A stretch of 20,328 nt of DNA. It comes from Haplosporangium gracile. Its lineage: Eukaryota > Mortierellomycota > Mortierellomycetes > Mortierellales > Mortierellaceae. The stretch is taken from positions 27,871-48,198 of the forward strand of contig JAAAUF010000216.1 of assembly GCA_015499985.1 (NCBI GenBank). The letters run 5' to 3'. Of this stretch, positions 1 through 8,608 are shown one piece after another. The notes below the pieces were generated by a model. The model was not told the DNA's origin. It ran no database searches and saw nothing but the letters and a program-made list of their open reading frames with translations. Made by a program: the position numbers and the translations under genes. The first letter of the stretch is position 1, and the number at the start of each line of letters is the position of its first letter.

Positions 1-1839
1 GGGGGGGGGGGAATGAAGAGTCAAGATGGGGCACATGTGTCGGGCACGCAGCTTATGTTGGGGGGCCAATTAATACAAGGAAAAAAGGGTCATGAGGGAG
101 GAGGAAGAAACAAAGAAGTAAGGAGTGACGGAAGGGGGAAAGTAAGAAGGAGGGATCCAGGGGACGCAAAATGCTTTTTGATAAGCAAAGCAAGAGAGGC
201 GAGAATACAAGAAACATAAAAATGCGATACTGGAAGTGCATATAACTGTAGATGCGAATGTAATCTTTCCCGATTGAGCAGAAGGGCAAAAAGTGGTCGC
301 TGAATATATGAATTTGCTTTTGGTGTACGGGGTTGTATCAATGGATGTGGGTAGTGGACTGGAAGCATTTGGTGGCAAAGTGTGAAGCGAAAAATAGATA
401 TAAGGATACCTAGAAAAATAACAGGAAAGGATGGGAAAAGAAAATAAGGCGTGTGTGTACTCAATGAGCTTGAGCAAAAAAAAGGACGAAAGAGAGAACA
501 GTGGCTGTGCGTGAGATTACACCATGGATTGGAAGAGAGAGAGGAAGGACGAACGACAAGACCCATGAAGAGAGCTAAGAAAATATGAATCGATAATGTT
601 TGTGTTTGCAAGCATGAAGAAGTAAAGGTAGAAAAGTGATGTGTTCGCTGCGGAGGGGGCAGGCACAAGTTAAGGCGAGGGAAAGACAGAGAAAGGGGAG
701 AGGGATGGATAAAAGAGAGAGACACGCAAAAGGAGCTTGTTCCCTGACTGGGGACTGATTGACTGGGCACTTATTATTTACTGCTTGACAGATAGGAGTA
801 ACAAATAATGCACAAATGGCAAAACTCCTTTTTTTTGGTGCAGCTATTTGTTGTAGGTTGCTTCTCTTACCTGCGGCGCTCGTGGTAGCTTTGTTACTTC
901 GTTCCAGGTGGTCAGATTATCAAACAACACAACGCGAGCGAAAAGTAAGCCGGTCTGTGTGTTTATCCTGTTTCGGTGCCTGAGCAAGGTAAATCGAGTG
1001 TATGTGTATATGTGCGTGTCTTAATCGCTAATGGACGATTGTTAAGCGACAAAGGCGGGTATGGCTGGTTGTTGAATTGCTGTATAGTGTGTCTGTCAGT
1101 AGACGTATAGGGTGTGATGTGCTCGAATCACTCGCTAGGTGAGATGAATCGAGTCGTAGCTGTTGTAGTCGTTGTAGTAAGACGTTGTGTCGAGTAAGGT
1201 GAAATAGCGGGCGGTGGTGATGGCGGCAAGTGTACGTGTGTGTGAGTGTAAGAGTACGGAGTAAGTGGTGACGAGATGTCCGTTGCGGGTTAGTAGGACA
1301 TGGGAGAGCGTGATGCAACCGAGTTAGAGGGACGGGAAGTAGGTAGATGTCAATAAAGGGAAGGGAGGCGGTGGTTGTGGACCAAAGAAGGGAAAGGGGA
1401 AAAGGGAAAAGGGAAAAAGAGAACAGAAAGGGATAAAAGAGGAAGAGTGGGGATACGGAAGCGAGGAAAGAAGAAGAAAGGCGGACGGAGGCGACGCCCG
1501 CCCCCCGCTCGACTTCTCTCGTTTTTCACCCTCTGACTGCTCTCCCTCCTTTTTTTCAAATCTGCCCAGGCCAGGCGCAAGTCATGAGCAGCATCTTCGG
1601 GCTGACGGGATCCCAAACTAAAATATCTTGAAAAATTGCGTATTCGAAATCTTACTCACATATCGGCTCTCACAGAACTCAATGTGCCCCCAATCAACTC
1701 GCCCACCCAAAAAAAACTGCCTCGCTGGCTTCTTTTTGCTCGTGAGTGCCAATTATACCCCATGTGCCTTTGTCGTCATCGTAACCATCCCAGTTCCACA
1801 CTTCTTCTGTCTTTGCAGCTTAATTCTATCCAACGCATT
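1..1839. other. Non-coding, low-complexity region at left edge
   Basis: I see no supportable gene here. The window opens with 11 consecutive G bases, which may be a contig edge or a homopolymer. The plus strand is purine-rich to about 760. A G/A-rich tract with imperfect GGGAAAA-type units lies at about 1390-1420. Open frames on the minus strand (about 70-770 and 1028-1318) encode Ser/Pro/Leu- or His/Thr-rich low-complexity peptides with no recognisable domain, as expected from antisense of purine-rich DNA. Confidence 0.6.
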
Positions 1840-2189
1840 AGAGTCTGGAATGGACGATCTTCCTCTCTTAAAGCACATTCGTCATATCATTTTTTTAACG
1901 CAAGGGCCATCTCCGAGGAACACATCGTAGGTTGCCGCCTCCTACCTATTCCTTACCTCATTTAAATATAAAGGGTGTCGATGCCATCCGAGTTCGATAC
2001 TTCAAAAAAAACTCTGTCCGTGACAATGGCAGTAAAGAATGGACCGCCATTGCAAAAATCGTCGACGGGCTCCACGGGGGCCCCACATTCCTTAGTCGGC
2101 TCACATCACGTTATTCTTCAGTTCGTCACGTGCATTCTGCGCAAAAAGACGATATTTATTTGTTAAGGGAGAAAGTTGCAAAAAAATAG
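1840..2189 (+). pseudogene. Possible decayed Myb/SANT-like coding fragment
   Basis: Two short frames can be joined through a plausible 47-nt GT-AG intron (donor GTAGGT at 1927, acceptor AAG ending 1973). The second part (1974-2189, 71 residues plus TAG) has ordinary-looking codon choice and contains KEWTAIAKIVDG, which resembles the W-x2-IA core of Myb/SANT or homeodomain-like repeats. I find no credible ATG, because the upstream frames are broken by stops and low-complexity DNA. It lies tail-to-tail with the VTC gene, 5 nt from that gene's stop codon. It could be the 3' relic of a DNA-binding-protein gene, the last exon of a gene I could not rebuild, or a chance frame. The family suggestion is weak. 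Confidence 0.25.
2155..2160 (-). terminator. AATAAA polyadenylation signal for the VTC gene
   Basis: The plus strand reads TTTATT, so the minus strand has AATAAA about 35 nt past the VTC stop codon. This is a normal spacing for a 3' end signal. Confidence 0.5.
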
Positions 2190-2194
2190 AGTTA

Positions 2195-4969
2195 TCATGG
2201 CTTAGACTTGACGTTGGACTTCAAGTAAAAGTTAAGAGAGATGGCTGTCAGCAAGCAGACACACATCAACGTAGGCATAACAGGCTCGTCTATCATAGCA
2301 AGGCATAAGAAAATATAAGTTGGCGTTCATTGTTCTAACCATCTTCAACAACGTTAGAAAATGAATCAGATAACGAGGCTTACCATAGGGGCCGGGGTCC
2401 TTGTTGCGCAACATGGTGAGACGTCTCTCGTAAAGCCAAATAGAATAGACAAGAGTCAAGAGCGCGGTGATGGCCAAAAGGATACCAGCAAAGCGTCCAA
2501 TGTTGTCGCCAGCGTTGAAGAGGCCGACACCGAGGGTGCCCACAAGAACAGCAAAGTTCATCCACTTGAGGAAAGTACGCTCGTTAGCGAAGAAGACCTT
2601 GGCCTCGACCTTCAACACACCAACAACCTTTTTGGGCTTGGGTGGGATAATCCTGATTTGGGGCACAGCGTCATCGGCCTGACTGGGTCCCAAAAGTGGG
2701 CTGGTCTCACGCGAATCCTTGCCCTTAGACTTTTTAAACACACCGCCCAATCCCTTGAATCCGAAACCCTTCTTGATACTGCTCGCCCGGGACGATCCTG
2801 GGCGAGATGAGGCTCCATAAGGTCCACCATAATTGTTATCGACAACGACATCCATGGAGCGGTTCTTGCCTTTGGACAGAGCAGGTCCGTGTTCAGACTC
2901 GGCTCTGGAGATGACCGATGAACGGCGACTGTTGATACTCTCAATCTCGGCGGTCGAGTTGGCTCTGCTAATCGAGGGCGTGTCGGCCGACAATTGACCG
3001 CGCATGGCATCGGGAGTACGACCAGAGTCCTTCTCCAGCTGTGCCAACCAGAAAGGAAGAAGGGCGACGTGGCTCTCCAGCAAGACGGCAACACCGTGAA
3101 CGTACTTTGAGAACGATTCGGCCGACTCGACCAAGTGACTGTTCATCAACTCTTCAACCCAGGCAGGGGTGGCTTTGTTGGGAGGCAACTCCAGCTTGAT
3201 CTCGAGGATGGCATAGTTAAATCGGGTCATATCGTGCTCGTGGGCAGTCTTGGTTCCAACGGGGTATTCGACATCCATGCGACGCCAGTGGTTTCCGGAA
3301 CGAGTCACGCCATCCAAGTTGTCCTCACGGATCATGCACAGATCAGTATCGAGCGAGAGACGGACGCGGTTGTCACCGGGAATCTGGAAGGCGGTTCTGT
3401 TGTAGACGGTTCTCAAAATGGGGCGAAGCTTCATGTCGACAATGCCCTTTTGAACATCCTTGACCAACTCCTGGAACTGCTCAATCTCAGCTGGTGACTT
3501 GACTCCTTGCTCCTTCAGCTTGGCGACCTGACGATCCAAAGTGTAGGTGCCCTTCAAGAAGGCGTCGACGTACTTTTCCTTGATAAAGAAGCGATCATGG
3601 TACTCTCCCAGCTTGTTGATCTCGTGGTGAATCTTGCGCTCGACAAAGATCTCGTTGTTGGAGGGGCTGCCGTACCAGCGAAGACGGATGGCCTGTGCTC
3701 CTTCCTTGCGCTCCAGCTTGGTGTTGTAGAGATCAAATGACGAGTTGTCGAGATAGACGGAAGAGAGTGAGGGGTCGAGAGACTCTGAGTTGTTGGGTCC
3801 GGGTCCGCGAGGGGTGTAGAGAATGACGGGCAGATGCTTGAGGACGGTGGTCTTGACCTCCATGACATTGTCGGGGTGAACCCAGAATTTGAACGACCTG
3901 CGGTCGAGGCCCTGCTGGTTGATCATTCCTGTGAGAGTCGAGGGGGTAATGGGGGTGCCAAAGGACAAAGACTCTGCGCCGATGGTGTGGTAGAGCTTGG
4001 AGAGGCGGACAACGAGCGAATCGAAGTTAACATTGTAGAACGCGCGCGACTTGAGCTGAACCATGAAGACAGGACGAAGCTTGTAGGGGACATTTTTCTA
4101 TTATATGCAAAAAGAGGAGAAGTGAGTAGTGATGTCAAGTTCGCTATGCACTTTTTAGCTTTCTTTCTGTCTTTCTTTCTTATCTTTCTTTTCTATCCAT
4201 CATTTCCTTTCGTCTTTTCATGCCGTCTCTTGGTGCTTTCATATTTTTTTTTTCCATTGTACCGCTTGATCTTTCATATCCATATCAAACCGTTTCAAAG
4301 AGCTTCTTTATCTCTTCCCACTCCTCTCCTTCAAATCACTCAAGACTCCAAGATCCAGTACCAAACAAAAAGACGAAAACACCGTCGGAAAACTTACGTC
4401 GTGCTTTTTGACGATCTTGAGGAAACCGGCATAGTTGGTTCTGCAGTACTTTGACAGCTGGTTGACCTCATCCGTAATCTCAGAGATGGCAGCAGTCAAA
4501 GACTCGAGGGCCTTTTGGTTGTAAGCCTCCTGGAAGGTCGCCACTCGCAGCTCAGCCTTGGTAGTGCGCTCCTGCAACTCTTCAAACTTGGAGTTCACGA
4601 ACGCATAGATCTATCATTGTTGTCGTTTCGTTATGTGGAATGGAGTCCAGTAACAAAATGATTAACTCACTGGTTAATGATACCCTTGATGTCAGACACA
4701 AATAATGAAAGAGCGCATACACAACCTTACAAAGTAGTGTATGCTGCTCCATTGAATGCAGAAAGAGAAGCTCTCTTTGCTTGTTGAGTGTAGTTTACCT
4801 TGGTGAGATTACTGTCGAGGGTCTGACCAAAGATTCCCTCGTCGCGCTCAGTCCAGCCATTGGGTCCGTTGAGGCCTTGCTCCAGCTGCTTTTTGAGAGC
4901 GTTGTACTGGACGTAGTTGTCCTTCCATGGTTCATAGGTGGAATCTTCGAGATTGTCACCAAACTTCAT
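2195..4969 (-). CDS. vtc4: Vacuolar transporter chaperone, Vtc4-like polyphosphate polymerase (SPX-VTC-DUF202)
   Basis: Catalytic-type subunit of the VTC complex, which in yeast makes polyphosphate from ATP and passes it into the vacuole. Model: complement(2195-2289, 2384-4097, 4398-4610, 4799-4969), 730 aa, close to yeast Vtc4 (721). The start MKFGDNLED is the canonical SPX N-terminus. The SPX domain spans about 1-150, with Y22, K26 and the KKHDK lysines (125, 126, 129) that bind inositol pyrophosphate in known SPX domains. The tunnel domain spans about 200-480, with RLRWYG (266-271), VERK (280-283), YNRTAF (360-365), RVRLSLD (372-378), LEIKLE (E427) and FSKYVHG (K459), matching Vtc4 nucleotide- and polyphosphate-binding residues. 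A Ser-rich linker (about 489-610) precedes DUF202 with three membrane segments (about 643-658, 664-684, 705-722). Vtc4 is favoured over Vtc2/3 because the catalytic residues are mostly kept. The basic residue after ERK that I recall as yeast K294 seems to be His/Asp here. Confidence 0.9.
2290..2383 (-). other. VTC intron 3 (94 nt)
   Basis: Minus-strand GTAAGC donor after ...GGCCCCTATG and acceptor ATGATAG. Splicing in phase 1 gives DPGPYDEPVMP and the third DUF202 membrane helix, ending at TGA 2195-2197. Without splicing, the frame reads into a peptide that lacks this helix. Confidence 0.85.
4098..4397 (-). other. VTC intron 2 (300 nt)
   Basis: GTAAGT donor and ATAATAG acceptor on the minus strand, phase 0. 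The splice rebuilds the SPX motif KKHD|K exactly. The intron is C/T-rich on the plus strand and no other gene is seen inside it. Confidence 0.85.
4611..4798 (-). other. VTC intron 1 (188 nt)
   Basis: Donor GTAAAC after ...AACCTCACCAAG and acceptor ATGATAG on the minus strand, phase 0. It joins SPX helices as SNLTK|IYAFVNSKFEEL. The downstream ATG in exon 2 (4598) is internal and is not a start. Confidence 0.8.
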
Positions 4970-7542
4970 TGTGTCTAATGCGTGTCTGAATGCGAGTGAG
5001 TGTGGTGAAGAGGAGGGCGATTGAAGCTAGACGCTCAGAATGAGAGGTATGAGAGAGTGGGGAGTGGAGAGGTAAGGAGTATGGGGTGGGTGAGTATGAT
5101 AGTATTAGAGACGAGTGCCAGGATGGAACTGAATGAGGAAGTTGGGCAGCAGGTCAGGTCGGGTGAAATGGAGAATACGAAAGAGAAAGAGGAGAAAGAG
5201 GTAAAAAGGAGAAAGTGGAGTAGAAAAGAAAGAAAGAAATATTTTTTTGGGTGTGCGCTAAAAGCACAGAGACTGAGCTCACGTTGTGTCTGTCCTTCTT
5301 TCCCCTTGGACAAAAAACACCAGCGGAGGCCGTTGTACTCAAACGAACAGATCACTCAAAATCTAACTAGAACCCTTCCTTACCATCTGTTCACCACCAC
5401 CATTTGATGCTCCTCCTTACTATCCCTAACTACATAAATGCTACCGCAAGCCCCCATTATCATCGCTACTCTCCCTCTGCTGGCTGCTCCGACAAAAAAA
5501 ACAAGAGAGGGTTAATGATAACCAACAACAACAGAAAAGGGAGAAAAACGAAGTGGATGGAAATGGGCCATCAATCAAAGACATAGAGAGCGATCCAACA
5601 CACGAATGGATGGCCATTGAATCAAGTTTATACTATGATTTTAACTTGGCACAAACTGAATGTCAGTCCTGTCCATTTGAATCTCAGTCCTTCAGGCGGA
5701 GCCCAAGCACACTTCATTTCAATCATCCATCACATTAAAAAAGCACCAACCTGACTTGACTTCTATCATTTGCAGATTCCCGCACGATGTTCCCTCTTTT
5801 AACAAGTCAATCGCATGAGAGAGGCATATCCTGTCCAATGCTCTCGCTTACACGCTGTGAATGCCGTGTCTGTCCTCACCGGACAAGCAATCGTACTTTT
5901 CCTTCTCAAAAAAATCAAAAATCAAAATCCAATGCCCGACCAGACATTCAATCCTTCCCTCTCCGTATCGTCCAGTCGTGCGCAAGAACCGCAGAACGTG
6001 CTCAGACAAAAAGTCTCGGACTCCTCTCAAAAACTCAGATCATCTATCATTGTTGTCCATCCACACCTCCACCTTCCTCTTTCGAAGATGGGAAGGGAGG
6101 GAATCGATCCCCATCTGCCATCATCATCATCGGCAATGCGCACACAGCGCCCTTGTCTGTCTAGTTTATTACGCTTTGCGCGTGTATCAACGATCTTCGC
6201 TCCAAATCCTATGTCAAGCCCTTTGTTTTTCAAATTTGATCCGATCTCATGGGTCTGTCCCTCCCTCTTCAAAGATCTGCACACCCCTGTTTTTTTCATA
6301 ACGATGGCAAAAAGGGCAACAATACCTTTCCACACATCAATCTCCTCCATCATCAAAACGACTCAACCATGGCCCCGATTGACCGGAGCCGAAAATCAAT
6401 CTCCATGCTCTCTCCTCTCCTTCTCATCCTCACTTTTTACTCTTTTTTTTCTCACTTCTTGCTGAGATACAAGCTGGCTGCCGGGCAACAAAAAAAAAGC
6501 ATACGGCAGCTCCGATGTTCACAAAAGAGACGAAGGCTGCTCCACTTCATCACATGGTTGCTCGCCTTCAAAAAAAGTTATCACGATTATAGATATTTAT
6601 TTTCTCAGCTATTCCTCCTTTGTCCCTCTCCTGGCTGTGTGCACCAGTCCTATTTATTTCTCTGATGGAGGCTGTTAGAAGCGGAGGGCGCGTGAATTAC
6701 ACTTTGGCGAATGTAAAAGAACACAAACGAGTGCGAGGCGATGCCCAACTCGATTGGGTCTTTTCTTGAAGGGCAAGTGGTTAGTCTGCGGTAAATGCTT
6801 ACAAGATGCCAAAATGGAAGACGGAAAAACATAGAAAGAGGTTGTAGTCAAGTATTGCAAGTGAGGGGATGGATAAAATAGCAATGATTTATTTCACTTT
6901 TGATTGCAAGATGCAAGAAGAGCTAACCATCTCGTGCCATGGGTTATAAAAATCTTCGGAATGAATGCTAGATCATAGGTGTGGATGTGTATTATGTAAA
7001 ATTGATTGAAAAGATGGTAGTTTCATCTGACGAAGATATACTATGTCGCTTTGCAAACATTGGGCAACCTCGCTGAACAAGTTATCGATGAGAACTAGTC
7101 TGGCCGTTAAGATAAACATCCTACATGTATGAACCTCGCAAACACCTTGACAGATACTTGCGGCTGCCTTCAGAAACCTTCTTGCCATTCACTTACAATG
7201 ATACTAAGCCTGCAGTCTTTTTTTTTTTAAAGGGATGAAGTGGAAATAATCGCCACGGACCCACTTAGCAGCAAAATGCTTGTGAAAAACGACACTCTCG
7301 ACCTTTGCCTCTTCTGCTCGTATTCTACCTTCCCATCCTGACTCAAGTTAGTGGCGCTTTTGCAGTACTCACTCCCTGTCAAATTCTGTGACAGATATCA
7401 TTAGAAGAGCGAGCTGTGACTGCTTCTGAGCTGCCAAAAAAAAAAAGAAAAAAAATGTGCTGAAGCTAACTCACAACGGCCCAAACAAAAACATTCATTT
7501 CCACCCCTCTTTCCATCCCATCAACATCAACACATCAACACC
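4970..7542. other. Long intergenic region between divergent genes
   Basis: About 2.6 kb lies between the VTC start (minus) and the small basic-protein gene (plus). The first 400 bp is purine-rich on the plus strand and probably contains the VTC promoter and leader. A CACGTT core sits at 5280-5285. From 5400 to 6660 the plus strand is C/T-rich with many A-tracts and overlapping low-complexity frames. I find no domain, tRNA or repeat family. The last 100 bp (C/A-rich, before 7543) is likely the leader of the next gene. Confidence 0.6.
5280..5285 (+). promoter_or_regulatory. Candidate Pho4-type CACGTT site upstream of the VTC gene
   Basis: CACGTT lies about 310 bp upstream of the VTC start codon. 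In yeast, VTC genes belong to the PHO regulon through Pho4 sites of CACGTG/T type. A six-base match is expected often by chance, and whether this lineage uses a Pho4-like factor here is not shown by the sequence. Confidence 0.2.
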
Positions 7543-8145
7543 ATGGTCACCCGCAACAACATCCAGCGCCCCAAGTTCAATCTCCAGAAGCTCGGCCGTG
7601 TCAGGAAGCAGGCTTTGAAGTCAAACTCGACCTCGTACAAGTCTGTCGTCTCGACCAACATCCAGCACGTTCGCCGTATCTCTAAAAAGAAGGCACAGCA
7701 GAAACAGAAGGTCATCAAGCATGCCATGGACTCTGCTCTCGTTAAGGCTGGCGGTGTCCGGGAGGCTACCATGAAGGGTAAGCTTTTCTTTTATGTCTTT
7801 TTGGGTCGCTTCATAAAGTCTGGAAGATTGGAACAGGAGTACCTGAGAATGAGGTTGAGGATGATCATGCCCATTTTTGAGAGGATTAATTGACTGACCT
7901 GATTCTTTCTCTTTGTTTCTTATAACCAATTGCTTCTTGGATATGACAGAGGCCCCTGTTCAGAAGGAGGAGCCCATCGTTGTCAAGGCCGTTCCCTCCG
8001 GCCCTGGAACCACTTTGGGTGCCCCCTCTGGTAAGACGCCTGCTTTTGATCACTTGAACCGCTGACTCCTCCTATTCTAGCCCAGTTGTTCCATGGACTA
8101 ACCTCTGCAACCTGTCTTTTTTCTTCAATTGCTATAATAGCTTAA
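7543..8145 (+). CDS. Small basic protein, possible ribosome biogenesis factor Alb1
   Basis: Model: join(7543-7777, 7950-8030, 8141-8145), 106 aa. The start ATG has a good fungal context (CAACACCATGG). The first exon encodes a very Lys/Arg/Gln-rich, mostly helical peptide opening MVTRNNIQRPKFNLQ. The N-x-I-x-RPK opening followed by basic helices resembles fungal Alb1, a nucleolar shuttling factor that works with Arx1 on pre-60S particles. The acidic/Val/Pro tail ends in GAPSA. The call rests on length, composition and a short N-terminal resemblance only. An alternative final acceptor at 8081 would add 20 residues and use the same stop. The gene is in tandem with the capping-enzyme gene, 463 bp away, and each probably has its own promoter since AATAAA lies between them. 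Confidence 0.5.
8031..8140 (+). other. Terminal intron with two in-frame acceptors
   Basis: Donor GTAAGA at 8031. One acceptor (TTCTAG, ending 8080) has CTGAC upstream. A second (AATAG, ending 8140) has CTAAC and a long pyrimidine run upstream. The two lie exactly 60 nt apart, so both leave the frame intact and share the TAA at 8143. I favour the distal site because of its stronger branch sequence and tract. Confidence 0.5.
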
Positions 8146-8254
8146 ATCAGTCCACAGAGGAGTTCTTAGCAAGGGAAGGAACAAGCAACATAAAGTGGAA
8201 ATCGATATCAACCTCCAACCTGCATCTGCATCTTTTTTGTACAATAAGTCTTTT

Positions 8255-8260
8255 AATAAA
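8255..8260 (+). terminator. AATAAA polyadenylation signal
   Basis: AATAAA 110 nt past the stop of the small basic-protein gene, in an A/T-rich stretch before the next promoter. Confidence 0.5.
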
Positions 8261-8608
8261 ACCGTGAAAACCCTAATAGCTTCCGTCTCCTTGTTGATTG
8301 TGCTTCCTTTGGGTGTTTAACGGATGGAAAAGACCATGCTTATTGTTCCCCTAGTTAGGCGAAGTGCACCTGAAGAGACGTTTGTCCGAGAGTGGAGCTT
8401 GCAATTTCTGATGTGAAAAATTTGGTGCTGCATGTGCTCCCCACGGAGAGGTGGCTGAGTTACGAAAGGCCAGGCACTTTTCTGAGCCTGCGTCTATTTT
8501 CTTACGTCCTTTCTTTGGCAGCATCACCTTGCTCATTATTATTTTTTTGTCTCTCTCAACCACCACACTCATTCACCAGGCGGAACCCACGCACATTTTT
8601 TGTTCAAC

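Noticed and set aside
90..770. 226-codon minus-strand frame at the left edge
   Set aside because: Ser/Pro/Leu-rich peptide from antisense of purine-rich DNA. No domain or plausible gene structure.
3135..3497. 120-codon plus-strand frame inside the VTC gene
   Set aside because: Mirror of the conserved VTC catalytic domain on the other strand.
6100..6125. B-box-like GGATCGATTCC on the minus strand
   Set aside because: 10/11 match, but no matching acceptor stem, D arm or anticodon arm could be drawn upstream.
7778..7949. Possible intronic C/D snoRNA in the small basic-protein gene
   Set aside because: A near C box (ATGATCA) and CTGA occur, but they are only about 25-30 nt apart and no terminal stem is seen.
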